This document shows, in pieces, positions 22,843-31,544 of a stretch of 64,000 bases of DNA. The position numbers were made by a program, and so were the translations under genes. The DNA comes from Frondihabitans peucedani (GTDB lineage: Bacteria > Actinomycetota > Actinomycetes > Actinomycetales > Microbacteriaceae): contig NZ_BAABAU010000001.1 in NCBI RefSeq assembly GCF_039537585.1, positions 496,001-560,000 on the forward strand, read 5' to 3'. Within the stretch, counting starts at the first letter, position 1, and each line of letters starts with the position of its first letter. Under the pieces are notes generated by a model. It searched no databases. It saw only the letters and a list, made by a program, of their open reading frames with translations, and was not told the DNA's origin.

Positions 22843-24231
22843 TCACCCGGGGGGTCCGCTCCGCGAGACCGTCCGAACACGCCAACCGGCCTCTGTCCTC
22901 GTCACGAGGACGGAGGCCGGTTCGTCGTCTGCGTGACCGGCAGCCGCGTAGAGCACAGCCCCGCCAAGCCGGTTCACGACCGAGCGGACTTCGACGGGCA
23001 CCGGGAGGTCGGCGAGGAGCGCAGGATCGTCGACGGCGGCGGTGTCCGCAAGCAGTGCAGGAGACTCCGGCTCGTCCACTCCCGCGAGGCACTCGGAGTC
23101 GAGCGCCTCGAGGCAGGCCGCCCGAAGGCGGAGGAGCACGCGCGCTGCGCCGTCCGCGTCGTCGCCCGCGAGGACGGCGGCGGTCTCGGCCTCGCGGTCG
23201 GCGGTTGGAAAGGCAGCCGGAGAGGTCGCAGGAGAGGCAGCCGGACTGGTCGCCGCGCGGGCTCCTCCGCCCGCCGACGTCGATACCGACGCTGAAGCCG
23301 AGACCGATGCGGTGGCGGCATCGGGCGGGCTGGAGCTCGGTGCTCCTACGACGATCAGCCCGACGACGGACGAGACGACCAGCGCGGCGGCGCCCGCCCA
23401 CACCCGAGGCCGCGTCTGCCGGAGGGCTGCGAGGGTGCTGGCGGCGAGGGTGCTGGCAGCGAGGGCGCCGGCAGTGAGACGGCGCACCGGCGTCGTCAGG
23501 GCGGCGGGGGCCGGGCTGCCACCGGACCCCGCAGGCTCGGGCTCGGGGTGAGCGGGGGGATCCTGCGCGCCCTCGAGGGGAGCCGGCTCGTCGAGCTCGA
23601 AGACGACCTCCAGGAGCTCGTCGATCGACGCCTCCGCCTCGCAGAGGGTCTCGAGGATCCTCCGGCTGCCCGCCCTGCCGCCGTGGGTCGCGGCGAGCAC
23701 CTCGTCGACGAGGGCTCGAGCCGTGGCCGCGGGCTCGAGCAGGCGCGGGTCGTCGAGGCCGACGACGCGGAGCGAGGTGAGCAAGGGTGCACCGCGGTCG
23801 TCGAACAGGATGTCGTCGAGGCCGGTCGCCGCGGTCAGCCGCACGCGCGGGTCGAGTCCGCGGCGCTCCAGGTGGAGGAGGGCGAGCAGGATCGGCGCCA
23901 CCAGCGTGACGGCCTCCCCCGCCGTGATGACGCGGCGCCGAGCCAGCAGAGCCTGCGCGGTCGTCGTCCCGAGCCGCGGCAGCAGGACTCCGACGCCCCG
24001 CGAGCCGAGGTCGACCAGGCCGGCCAGTCGGACGACGTGCTCGTGCTGAGCCGTCGCGAGGGCGACGCCGAGCGCCAGCGCCTCGGCGGTCGCGCCGCTC
24101 CCCCGGTAGAGCTTGACCACCAGGGGCTCCGTCGGGTCGTCGGCGGCCGGGCGCCACTCGAAGACGTCGGCCCGGGGTCCGCTCGCGAGGAGGTCGCCCG
24201 GGGCGCCGGGAGGTGTCGGTGGGATCGGCAT
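22843..24231 (-). CDS. pseudokinase-like single-pass membrane protein
   Basis: A 462-residue protein. The N-terminal ~220 residues resemble a Ser/Thr protein kinase fold: VVKLYRG holds a candidate ATP lysine, then AQHEHVVRLAGLVD and LLPRLGTTTAQALL. The HRD catalytic loop and the DFG motif are not recognisable, so catalysis is doubtful. A Pro/Ala linker and one transmembrane helix (VWAGAAALVVSSVVGLIVVGA, about 300) lead to a Ser/Ala-rich stalk and an extracytoplasmic domain of about 110 residues ending WRVRTVSRSGPPG. It is convergent with sucB (1 bp between stops). A long hairpin lies inside its 3' coding end. Confidence 0.7.
   Translation of the reverse strand: MPIPPTPPGAPGDLLASGPRADVFEWRPAADDPTEPLVVKLYRGSGATAEALALGVALATAQHEHVVRLAGLVDLGSRGVGVLLPRLGTTTAQALLARRRVITAGEAVTLVAPILLALLHLERRGLDPRVRLTAATGLDDILFDDRGAPLLTSLRVVGLDDPRLLEPAATARALVDEVLAATHGGRAGSRRILETLCEAEASIDELLEVVFELDEPAPLEGAQDPPAHPEPEPAGSGGSPAPAALTTPVRRLTAGALAASTLAASTLAALRQTRPRVWAGAAALVVSSVVGLIVVGAPSSSPPDAATASVSASASVSTSAGGGARAATSPAASPATSPAAFPTADREAETAAVLAGDDADGAARVLLRLRAACLEALDSECLAGVDEPESPALLADTAAVDDPALLADLPVPVEVRSVVNRLGGAVLYAAAGHADDEPASVLVTRTEAGWRVRTVSRSGPPG
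22884..22922. terminator. long hairpin inside a gene end, probable sucB terminator
   Basis: A 19-bp near-perfect stem (AACCGGCCTCTGTCCTCGT and its complement, one T-G mismatch) starts 43 bp after the sucB stop. It lies within the coding 3' end of the convergent pseudokinase gene, so the same DNA encodes protein and a terminator-like structure. Confidence 0.6.
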
Positions 24232-24356
24232 GGGCTGATCCTGCGCCTCTCGATGCCCGAGCCCTTCGACGCCCGCCGGCCGCTGTGGAGGGATGCAGCA
24301 CCGAGCGTCCCTGGGGAGGAGCGCCGCGGTGCCTCGGAGCCCGTATCCTAGTCAGC

Positions 24357-25100
24357 ATGGCACGCAGCAAGTCCTCTGAGAGCGCAGCTCCCTCGTCCGC
24401 GACGTCCGCGTCGAAACCCGCGAAGGAGCCCGGTCGCATCAAGCAGATGTACCAGGTCTTCAACATGACCCGCCGGTACGACAAGATGGCGATCTGGTGG
24501 ATGCTCGCCGCCTTCCTCGTGCCCGTCCTGCTCGGTGTCCTGCTCGCCTTCCTGCTCGGCGGCGGCAACGTCCTGAGCTTCATCCTCTACATCGTCGTCG
24601 GCGTCATGGCCGGCATCCTGGTGTTCATGATCGTGCTCGGCCGCCTCGCGGAGCGCGCCGCCTACTCGCAGATCGAGGGCCAGCCCGGTGCCGTCGGAGC
24701 CGTCTTCAAGAGCGGCCTCCGTCGTCAGTGGCGCGCCAGCGAGATGCCCGTCGCCGTCAACGGCCGCAGCCAGGCCGCCGTCTACCGCGCCGTCGGCCGA
24801 CCCGGCATCGTCCTCGTGACCGAGGGCACCAAGGGTCAGACGCAGAAGATCGTCGACGAGGAGCGCCGGAAGGTCCAGCGCATCACGCCCGGCGTCCCCG
24901 TCACGGTGCTCGCGGTCGGGCCCGACGCCGACGCGATCCCGCTGCACAAGCTCGCGCGCAACATGAACAAGGGCAAGAAGGCCATCGGTCGCGACGAGAT
25001 CCTCGCCGTCAGCAACCGCCTCGAGTCGCTCGGCCAGAACAAGCTGCCGATCCCCAAGGGCGTCGACCCGATGCGGGTCCGCCCCGGCCGGCCGCGCTGA
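24357..25100 (+). CDS. DUF4191 membrane protein
   Basis: A 247-residue actinobacterial protein. Two transmembrane helices (MAIWWMLAAFLVPVLLGVLL and VLSFILYIVVGVMAGILVF, about 43-85) are followed by a cytoplasmic domain with GAVFKSGLRRQW, RPGIVLVTEG and HKLARNMNKGKKAIGRDEI, typical of DUF4191. Function is unknown. It is characteristically found next to RDD and glnA in actinobacteria, as here. ATG 24357 has TATCCT 7 nt upstream and no ribosome-binding site, so a leaderless start is likely. An upstream in-frame ATG at 24213 is not supported. Confidence 0.88.
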   Translation: MARSKSSESAAPSSATSASKPAKEPGRIKQMYQVFNMTRRYDKMAIWWMLAAFLVPVLLGVLLAFLLGGGNVLSFILYIVVGVMAGILVFMIVLGRLAERAAYSQIEGQPGAVGAVFKSGLRRQWRASEMPVAVNGRSQAAVYRAVGRPGIVLVTEGTKGQTQKIVDEERRKVQRITPGVPVTVLAVGPDADAIPLHKLARNMNKGKKAIGRDEILAVSNRLESLGQNKLPIPKGVDPMRVRPGRPR

Positions 25101-25113
25101 TCCTGACGCGAAC

Positions 25114-25158
25114 ACACGAATCCGCCCTCTCGCTTCTGCGAAAGGGCGGATTCCGTGT
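25114..25158. terminator. bidirectional hairpin terminator
   Basis: A long imperfect stem (ACACGAATCCGCCCT paired with AGGGCGGATTCCGTGT, an inner CGC/GCG pair and a TTCT loop) lies between the convergent DUF4191 and RDD genes. Confidence 0.8.
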
Positions 25159-25178
25159 CTGCGGGGTCGAGCGGCCGA

Positions 25179-25604
25179 CTAGATGCGGACCAGGATCGAC
25201 GCGATCGCGCGGTCGTGAAGCCCGCGCTGATCCTGGTCGTAGATGACCGCGGGGATCACGAGGCAGATGAGCACCGTCCGGACGATCGGCTTCCAGACGC
25301 CGATGTAGCCTCCCGCCAGGGGCACCAGGCGGAGGCGAAGGACGATGTGCCCGATGCTGCCCCCGATCGTGACGAGGAACACGATCTGCATGACCGCGAA
25401 GACCCCGAGCGTCGCGAACGAGTTGTAGTGGAAGAACGTGATCGAGATGACGACGGCGAGGAGCCAGTCGATGAGGAGGGCCGCGATCCGGCGCCCGAAC
25501 CTGGCCATCGACCGCGGACCGCTCTCGGGGAGGCCCAGGTCGTGACCGGGCCACGGGCTCTTCGGCTTCGATTCACCCGGGAGGGGCGGAGGGGCGCTCG
25601 ACAT
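25179..25604 (-). CDS. RDD family membrane protein
   Basis: A 141-residue protein with a Pro-rich N-terminus, the RDD-type entry [17 protein letters not shown], two to three further hydrophobic segments and the conserved end [20 protein letters not shown]. Function in actinobacteria is unknown. ATG 25604 is preferred over GTG 25610 because TAGGCT lies 7 nt before it, matching the leaderless promoter pattern. It is divergent from glnA, and the GlnR-type box lies between the two starts. Confidence 0.88.
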   Translation of the reverse strand: MSSAPPPLPGESKPKSPWPGHDLGLPESGPRSMARFGRRIAALLIDWLLAVVISITFFHYNSFATLGVFAVMQIVFLVTIGGSIGHIVLRLRLVPLAGGYIGVWKPIVRTVLICLVIPAVIYDQDQRGLHDRAIASILVRI

Positions 25605-25653
25605 GGTCACGAGCCTACCGACGGCCGATCGGTGCCCCCTGCGCGGGTCACGC

Positions 25654-25691
25654 GTAACAACCCGGAAACATCCGCGACACTGGGGGGAAAC
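25654..25691 (+). promoter_or_regulatory. GlnR-type nitrogen-control box upstream of glnA
   Basis: Four half-sites at an exact 11-bp period: GTAAC, GAAAC, GACAC and GAAAC, each separated by 6 bp. This is the published actinobacterial GlnR arrangement (gTnAc-n6-GaAAc repeated). It lies 75 bp upstream of the glnA ATG. An OmpR-type GlnR would be expected elsewhere in the genome. Confidence 0.8.
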
Positions 25692-25766
25692 GGGTTCTCA
25701 ATAGCCTCATCACTGGAGGCGTCCCGCTTTCGCCCACGTTCCACGCCCATTGGAGAGACCTCGCGT

Positions 25767-27191
25767 ATGTTCAAAGATTCTTCCGAGGTGCTGAAGTTCA
25801 TCAAGGACACTGACGTCAAGTTCCTTGATATTCGATTCACCGACCTGCCCGGTGTCCAGCAGCACTTCAACATCCCCGCATCCACGGTCGACGAGGAGTT
25901 CTTCTCGGTCGGTCAGCTGTTCGACGGCTCCTCGATCCGCGGGTTCGCGTCGATCCACGAGTCCGACATGCAGCTCATCCCAGACGTCACCACGGGCTAC
26001 GTCGACCCCTTCCGCGCCGAGCGGACCCTCATCCTGGTCTTCGACATCTTCAACCCGCGCAACGGCGAGCTCTACTCGCGCGACCCGCGTCAGGTCGCCA
26101 AGAAGGCCGAGCGCTACGTCGCCTCCACCGGAATCGCCGACACGGCGTTCTTCGCCCCCGAGGCCGAGTTCTACATCTTCGACGACGTCCGCTACGACGT
26201 GAAGCAGAACGGCTCGTTCTACTCGGTCGACTCCGAGGAGGGCGCCTGGAACACCGGCCGCGCCGAAGAGGGCGGAAACCTCGCCAACAAGACCGCGTAC
26301 AAGGGCGGCTACTTCCCGGTCTCGCCCGTCGACAAGACGGCCGACCTCCGCGACGACATCAGCCTCAAGCTGATCGAGTCGGGCCTCGAGCTCGAGCGCG
26401 CGCACCACGAGGTGGGCACCGGCGGTCAGCAGGAGATCAACTACAAGTTCGACACGATGGTCCACGCGGCCGACGACATCCTGAAGTTCAAGTACATCGT
26501 CAAGAACACGGCCGAGCAGTGGGGCAAGGTCGCGACCTTCATGCCGAAGCCCCTCTTCGGCGACAACGGCTCGGGCATGCACACCCACCAGTCGCTCTGG
26601 AGCGACGGCAAGCCCCTCTTCTACGACGAGAACGGCTACGGCGGTCTCTCCGACCTCGCCCGCTGGTACATCGGCGGCCTGCTCAAGCACGCCCCCGCCG
26701 TCCTGGCGTTCACGAACCCGTCGATCAACTCGTACCACCGCCTGATCCCGGGCTTCGAGGCCCCCGTCAACCTGGTGTACTCGGCCGGAAACCGCTCCGC
26801 TGCCATCCGCATCCCGATCACCGGCACGAACCCGAAGGCCAAGCGCATCGAGTTCCGCGTCCCCGACGCGGCGTCGAACCCCTACCTGGCGTTCGCCGCG
26901 CAGCTGATGGCCGGCCTCGACGGCATCCAGAACCGCATCGAGCCGCACGAGCCCGTCGACAAAGACCTCTACGAGCTCCCGCCCGAAGAGGCCAAGAACA
27001 TCCCGCAGGTGCCGGCATCGCTCGAGGCCGCCCTGCTGGCGCTCGAGGCCGACCACGAGTTCCTGACCAAGGGCAACGTCTTCACCGAAGACCTCATCGA
27101 GACCTGGATCGCGTACAAGCGCGAGAAGGAGATCCTGCCCATGGCGCAGCGTCCGCACCCGTTCGAGTTCGAGATGTACTTCGGCGTGTAG
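25767..27191 (+). CDS. glnA: glutamine synthetase type I (main, adenylylatable)
   Basis: ATP-dependent synthesis of glutamine from glutamate and ammonium; a cytoplasmic dodecamer. The 474-residue protein has the beta-grasp N-domain ([20 protein letters not shown]) and the catalytic domain with [46 protein letters not shown] and [16 protein letters not shown]. The adenylylation tyrosine is present in [10 protein letters not shown] (about residue 397), so GlnE control is expected. ATG 25767 has GGAGAG 9 nt upstream. A GlnR-type box sits upstream. The 3' end runs into a 73-bp hairpin repeat that can act as its terminator. Confidence 0.98.
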   Translation: MFKDSSEVLKFIKDTDVKFLDIRFTDLPGVQQHFNIPASTVDEEFFSVGQLFDGSSIRGFASIHESDMQLIPDVTTGYVDPFRAERTLILVFDIFNPRNGELYSRDPRQVAKKAERYVASTGIADTAFFAPEAEFYIFDDVRYDVKQNGSFYSVDSEEGAWNTGRAEEGGNLANKTAYKGGYFPVSPVDKTADLRDDISLKLIESGLELERAHHEVGTGGQQEINYKFDTMVHAADDILKFKYIVKNTAEQWGKVATFMPKPLFGDNGSGMHTHQSLWSDGKPLFYDENGYGGLSDLARWYIGGLLKHAPAVLAFTNPSINSYHRLIPGFEAPVNLVYSAGNRSAAIRIPITGTNPKAKRIEFRVPDAASNPYLAFAAQLMAGLDGIQNRIEPHEPVDKDLYELPPEEAKNIPQVPASLEAALLALEADHEFLTKGNVFTEDLIETWIAYKREKEILPMAQRPHPFEFEMYFGV

Positions 27192-27201
27192 TCAGCGCCC
27201 C

Positions 27202-27274
27202 CGCTAAACCCTCGGGTTCGGCTCGCGCGGTGGTCCTAGGACCACCGTGGCGGCCGGACCCGAGGGTTTTGTCG
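27202..27274. repeat. 73-bp hairpin repeat, copy 1
   Basis: A near-palindrome with core CGGTGGTCCTAGGACCACCG (27228-27247) and outer arms AAACCCTCG / CGAGGGTTT. It matches copy 2 at 28288-28360 in inverted orientation at 65 of 73 positions. It starts 11 bp after the glnA stop, and its right arm ends in GGGTTTTG, so it doubles as the glnA terminator. Confidence 0.85.
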
Positions 27275-27372
27275 TGCGAGCCTCCGCTCCACAGGGCGGG
27301 GCAGCCGCGCGGCCGTCCACAGGGGCGCAGGATCAGGGCTCGCTGCGGGATGAGGACGGCCAGGGTCGACCC

Positions 27373-28326
27373 ATGCACGCCACAGCCACCTCCCGCACAG
27401 CCGACTTCGTCACGACGGGCCTCGACGACAGGTCCCTTCGTCGTCTCGGTGCGTCCGGCGTGCTCGTCCGCGTGGTCCGCGGCGTCTATCTCCCCTCCCC
27501 TGTCTGGGAGGCCCTGAGCGAGCGGGAGCGGTCCGTCACCCGCATCGTCGCGGTCGTCGAACGCCTCACGACGAAAGTCACCGTGTCGCACTGGTCGGCG
27601 GCCGCGATCTGGGGCTTCCCCGTCCCCGACGCCTGGCCGAGAGACGTCCAGGTCATCGACGAGAAGCGCGCGACGAGCAATCGCATCGCCACCCTCCACC
27701 GGCGTCCGGGCCGCGCGACCGGCGACGAACACGTGCGCTGGAACGACCTCTGGGTCACGAGTCCGGCGCGGACGGCCGTCGACCTCGCGCTGATCTCCCC
27801 CTTCGACGTGGCAGTGCTGGTCTTCGACCACGTGCTCGCATCGACCGGCGGTGACAAGTCGGACCTGCACGCGATCCTGCTCCGGTCGCCATCTGCGCGC
27901 AGGATCCGCTCCGCCACCGCCGCTCTCGAGTTCGCCGACGGCTCCTCGGCCTCGCCCGGCGAGTCGTTCAGCCGAGTGTCGATGGCGAGTCGCGGACTCC
28001 CTGCCCCCGAACTGCAGAAGGCGTTCTCGGACGCGCAGGGGCTGATCGGGGTCGTCGACTTCTGGTGGCCGCTGGTCGGCGTGGTGGGCGAGTTCGACGG
28101 AGCCTGGAAGTACTCCGACCCGAGGTTCCGCCAGGGGCGGAGCGCGGCGGGCGTCGTCGTGGACGAGAAACGGCGCGAGGCCCGGCTGCGGGCCCATCCC
28201 GACGTCCGCGACGTGGTCCGCTGGGACTACGCGGTGGCGCGCGACCCCGACGAGCTGGCTCGGCGGCTGTGGGCTGCCGGCGTGCCGCGGCTAAACCCTC
28301 GCCTCCGGCCGCCGCGGTGGTCCTAG
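27373..28326 (+). CDS. AbiEi-like winged-helix / Vsr-like (DUF559-type) domain protein
   Basis: A 317-residue protein. The N-terminal ~45 residues resemble the winged-helix of AbiEi-type antitoxins (LRRLGASGVLVRVVRGVYLP). The middle holds VSHWSAAAIWGFPVP and SPARTAVDLAL. The C-terminal ~110 residues resemble the Vsr/DUF559 nuclease-like fold (FDGAWKYSD, VVDEKRREARLR, VVRWDYAV). No partner toxin is adjacent. ATG 27373 is the best start by homology but lacks a strong ribosome-binding site. The last 12 codons and the TAG stop are encoded inside hairpin copy 2. Its function may be antitoxin-like, nuclease-like or regulatory. Confidence 0.65.
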   Translation: MHATATSRTADFVTTGLDDRSLRRLGASGVLVRVVRGVYLPSPVWEALSERERSVTRIVAVVERLTTKVTVSHWSAAAIWGFPVPDAWPRDVQVIDEKRATSNRIATLHRRPGRATGDEHVRWNDLWVTSPARTAVDLALISPFDVAVLVFDHVLASTGGDKSDLHAILLRSPSARRIRSATAALEFADGSSASPGESFSRVSMASRGLPAPELQKAFSDAQGLIGVVDFWWPLVGVVGEFDGAWKYSDPRFRQGRSAAGVVVDEKRREARLRAHPDVRDVVRWDYAVARDPDELARRLWAAGVPRLNPRLRPPRWS

Positions 28327-28360
28327 GACCACCGTGGGAGCCGAACGCGAGGGTTTAGCG
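28288..28360. repeat. 73-bp hairpin repeat, copy 2 (inverted)
   Basis: The same 20-bp core palindrome and AAACCCTCG / CGAGGGTTT arms as copy 1, in the opposite orientation as judged from the asymmetric inner arms. Positions 14 and 59 of the stem are G-C in copy 1 and C-G in copy 2, a compensating change that keeps pairing. It lies between the convergent AbiEi/Vsr-like gene and ugd and overlaps the former's 3' end. Confidence 0.85.
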
Positions 28361-28393
28361 AGCGCTGGAGCGGCGCAGGCGCGACACGCGAGG

Positions 28394-29815
28394 TCAGGCG
28401 GGCAGAGCCGAGCCCTCGAGCACACGGCGCTGGCGGGCGACGACGCGACCGCCGAGCGGACGCACCTCCCAGCCCGCGGCCGACCACACCTCGGTGTCGA
28501 GCGCGTTGCGCGCGTCGAGCACCACGGGGTTCGCCGCGAGCTCGGCGAGGTGCGTGGGGTCTGCGTTCACGAAGACGGGCCACTCCGTGAGCAGCAGGAC
28601 CACGTCGGCGTCCGTCACGGCCTCGTCGAGGCTGTCGGCGAACGAGAGCGTCGGGAAGCTGCGCTGAGCCGTCTCGGACGCCTCGGGGTCGACCACGAGC
28701 ACCTGGGCGCCGCGGAGGTGGAGCGCCGCAGCGACGTTCAGGGCCGGCGAGTCGCGGACGTCGTCTGTGTCGGGCTTGAAGGCGGCCCCCAGGATCGCCA
28801 GCTTTCGGTTGAGCACGGAGCCCCCGCACGCGTCGATCGCCTGGTCGATCACGCGCTGGCGCTGCAGCATGTTGATCTCGTCGACCTCCTGCATGAGCCC
28901 CACGACGCGGCCTGCGCCGAGCTCGTTGGCCCGCGACATGAGGGCGCGGATGTCCTTCGGGAGGCAGCCGCCGCCGAAGCCGAGCCCGGCGTTCAGGAAC
29001 TTGCGGCCGATCCGGTCGTCGTGCCCGAGAGCGTCGGCGAGCACGCGGACGTCGGCGCCGGCGACCTCGCAGAGCTCGGAGATCGCGTTGATGAACGAGA
29101 TCTTCGTCGCGAGGAACGCGTTGGCCGACACCTTGACGAGCTCGGCGGTGGCGAGGTCGCACGAGATGACGGGCGTGCCGGTCGCGATCGGCGCCGCGTA
29201 GACCTGGCGCAGGATCGCCTCGCTGGTGGCGTCGGTCCCGCCGAACACGATGCGGTCGGGCCGCAGGGTGTCTTCGACGGCGTGGGCCTCGCGGAGGAAC
29301 TCGGGGTTCCAGACGACCTGGGTCTCGATCCCCTCGGGCTTCGCGTCGGCGACGAGCTTGCGGAGGCGTGCCGCGGTCCCGACCGGGACGGTCGACTTGC
29401 CGACGATGATGCCGTCGTGGCTGAGCGACTCGGCGACGGCCTTGGTGGCCGCCTCGACGTAGCTGAGGTTGGCGGCGTGGCTCCCCCGGCGCTGCGGGGT
29501 GCCGACGCAGATGAAGTGGACGTCGCTGGTCGCGACGGCGTCGGCGAGGTCGCTCGTGAAGCGCAGGCGGCCGGAGGCGACGTGCTCCACGATCAGCTCG
29601 GGCAGGCCCGGCTCGAAGAACGGCACGCGGCCGGCGCTCAGCGCCTCGACCTTCGACGGGTCGGTGTCGACGCCGATGACGTCGAAGCCCATCTCGGCCA
29701 TGGCGGCAGCGTGAGTGGCGCCGAGGTAGCCGGTGCCGATGACGCTGATGCGGGGCTTGAGTGCGGTGCCGTGGTCGAGGGCCGCGGGATCCTGCGATTT
29801 CTTTGACGTGGTCAT
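28394..29815 (-). CDS. ugd: UDP-glucose/GDP-mannose 6-dehydrogenase family
   Basis: NAD-dependent four-electron oxidation of a nucleotide sugar, most often UDP-glucose to UDP-glucuronate. The 473-residue protein has the N-terminal Rossmann motif SVIGTGYLGATHAAAMAEMG, PFFEPGLPEL, the FLREAHAVEDTLRPDRIVFG segment, the catalytic cysteine in GFGGGCLPKDIRAL and the C-terminal LGAAFKPDTDDVRDSPA. ATG 29815 follows GGAGA. It is third in the minus-strand run GT2-GH26-ugd and would supply an acidic sugar donor for the polymer made by the GT2. Confidence 0.93.
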   Translation of the reverse strand: MTTSKKSQDPAALDHGTALKPRISVIGTGYLGATHAAAMAEMGFDVIGVDTDPSKVEALSAGRVPFFEPGLPELIVEHVASGRLRFTSDLADAVATSDVHFICVGTPQRRGSHAANLSYVEAATKAVAESLSHDGIIVGKSTVPVGTAARLRKLVADAKPEGIETQVVWNPEFLREAHAVEDTLRPDRIVFGGTDATSEAILRQVYAAPIATGTPVISCDLATAELVKVSANAFLATKISFINAISELCEVAGADVRVLADALGHDDRIGRKFLNAGLGFGGGCLPKDIRALMSRANELGAGRVVGLMQEVDEINMLQRQRVIDQAIDACGGSVLNRKLAILGAAFKPDTDDVRDSPALNVAAALHLRGAQVLVVDPEASETAQRSFPTLSFADSLDEAVTDADVVLLLTEWPVFVNADPTHLAELAANPVVLDARNALDTEVWSAAGWEVRPLGGRVVARQRRVLEGSALPA

Positions 29816-29855
29816 GAGTGTCTCCAGTCGTGGTGGGAGAAGCGGGGTGAGGCCG

Positions 29856-31544
29856 TTACGAGGCCGGTGTGACCGGCCGCAGGGCGTAGTCGATGTCGGT
29901 CCGGCTGATGCCGGTCGCGAACGCCTGCAGGGCAGTCGCGGTGGAGTTCAGACGCCAGTCGTTGGTGACGAGCTGGCCGTTGAGGGTGGTCGTGACCGTG
30001 AGGCTGAACCACGAGAAGCCGATGATGTCCTTGTTCTCGGGGGCTGCCAGCGCGTTGAACAGGTTGGTGATCCAGCCGGCCTTGAGGCCGCCGCCCTCCG
30101 TCGCTCCGACCTCCGCCAGGAAGATGGGCTTGTCTGCGATCTGACGCAGGATCGAGAGGGTGTCGCCGAACGTGTCAGCGAACGACCCGTCCTGCGGCCC
30201 GTCGCCCGAGGGGCGTTCGTAGCCCGACATCCCGATCCAGTCGACGTACTCGTCGCCCGGGTAGAGCGAGGCGTTGTACTCGAGGGTCTTGTGCGTCTTG
30301 GTCAGGTTGTTGATGCGGTTCGGCGCCCAGATCCAGTTGACGTACTCGTTCGCCCCCTCGCCGGCGAACACGTCGTGGACGTGCTGCCACATCAGCTTGT
30401 ACTGACCGGCGCTGTTGCCGTTGACCGAGTTGCCGTGACCGTCGTCCTCCGACCAGGGGTACCAGGTCGCGTTCATCTCCTGGTCGAGGCGGATGCCGAC
30501 GGGCTGGCCGTTGGTGACGATCGCGTCGGCGTACTTCTTCAGGTAGGCGTCGAAGTCGCCCTTGATGATGTTGCCGAGCGAGTACTCGGGCTGGTCGGGC
30601 TGGTTGTTGCCCGCTGTCGACGACTGCGACTCCCAGGTGATGATCGGCAGGTCGCCCTTGGCCCAGGAGCGCTGGACGGCGTCCGCCCGGAAGTCCTGGT
30701 CCCAGCCCTGGAAGTAGCCGGCGCTGTTCGGCTGCTCGCCGACCTTCTTGGTGACGTCGTCGAACTCCGACCAGCTGAACGGCGACTGGGCCGTGTAGAG
30801 CCCGAAGTAGCGCGAGGTCGGGTTCTTGATCGAGGCGAGGGTGGGCGTGGAGGGGACGACCGGTCCGGTCGGGGCGCCGCCCGTGCCGCCGCCGGAGCCG
30901 TCACCAGAGCCGCTGCCAGAGCCGGACCCGGTGCCAGCGCCCGTGCCCGTGCCCGTGCCGGTGCCGCCCGTGCCGGTGCCGGTGCCGCCGGAGCCGCCCG
31001 CAGCCGAGCCGTCGCCGGCCGGGAAGTCGCCGTTGGTGCTTCCGCCGCCGAGGGTGGACCCGCCGCCGTCGCTCGCCGTGAAGGCCGACTTCGTGGCGCC
31101 CGCGTCGGCCTGCGCCTTCAGCGAGGACGCCTTGCCGGTCGCGGTCGCCGCCTCGGACTTCGCCGTGGCGAGCTGCGACTCGAGCGCCTTCGCCTTGCCG
31201 AGAGCCGCCTGGAGCTGCTTCTGCTGCTCCGCCAGCTGTGCGGACTGGTCGTTCACCTGCGACTTGGTCGAGACCAGCTGCGTGAGGAGGCTGGCGCGGT
31301 CGTTCTTGAGCGCCATCGATCCTGCGATCGGCTTCACCACGTCGGTGACCGCGTGACGGACCACGTTGTCGGTGGGCGACATCCACACCAGCCACGAGAT
31401 GAGCGCGAGGAGCACCACGATGGCGGTCGCGCCCAGCGCGGAACGGCGGGAGTTCTTCTTGCCGGTGGTCCACCAGGCGGTGCCGGTGCTGAGGGGCGTG
31501 ATCATGGTCGAGCCATGACCGGAGGGCGAGGTGAGGTCAGACAA
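29856..31544 (-). CDS. membrane-anchored GH26-like glycoside hydrolase
   Basis: A 562-residue protein. A short cytoplasmic N-terminus and one transmembrane helix (LGATAIVVLLALISWLVW, about 37-54) are followed by a coiled coil (about 85-150) and a Gly/Thr/Ser linker with GTGTG repeats. The C-terminal ~320 residues form a TIM-barrel resembling family GH26. The acid/base is visible in RLDQEMNATWYPW and the nucleophile in KPIFLAEVGATE. It is probably extracellular and tethered, trimming the polymer made by the neighbouring GT2. The TTG start at 31544 overlaps the GT2 gene by 8 bp and has GGAGG 9 nt upstream; ATG 31506 is the alternative start. Confidence 0.8.
   Translation of the reverse strand: MSDLTSPSGHGSTMITPLSTGTAWWTTGKKNSRRSALGATAIVVLLALISWLVWMSPTDNVVRHAVTDVVKPIAGSMALKNDRASLLTQLVSTKSQVNDQSAQLAEQQKQLQAALGKAKALESQLATAKSEAATATGKASSLKAQADAGATKSAFTASDGGGSTLGGGSTNGDFPAGDGSAAGGSGGTGTGTGGTGTGTGTGAGTGSGSGSGSGDGSGGGTGGAPTGPVVPSTPTLASIKNPTSRYFGLYTAQSPFSWSEFDDVTKKVGEQPNSAGYFQGWDQDFRADAVQRSWAKGDLPIITWESQSSTAGNNQPDQPEYSLGNIIKGDFDAYLKKYADAIVTNGQPVGIRLDQEMNATWYPWSEDDGHGNSVNGNSAGQYKLMWQHVHDVFAGEGANEYVNWIWAPNRINNLTKTHKTLEYNASLYPGDEYVDWIGMSGYERPSGDGPQDGSFADTFGDTLSILRQIADKPIFLAEVGATEGGGLKAGWITNLFNALAAPENKDIIGFSWFSLTVTTTLNGQLVTNDWRLNSTATALQAFATGISRTDIDYALRPVTPAS

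Noticed and set aside
27247-27372. Longer N-terminus for the AbiEi/Vsr-like protein from GTG 27247
   Set aside because: It would begin inside the hairpin repeat and encode a low-complexity peptide; homologous sequence starts near ATG 27373.
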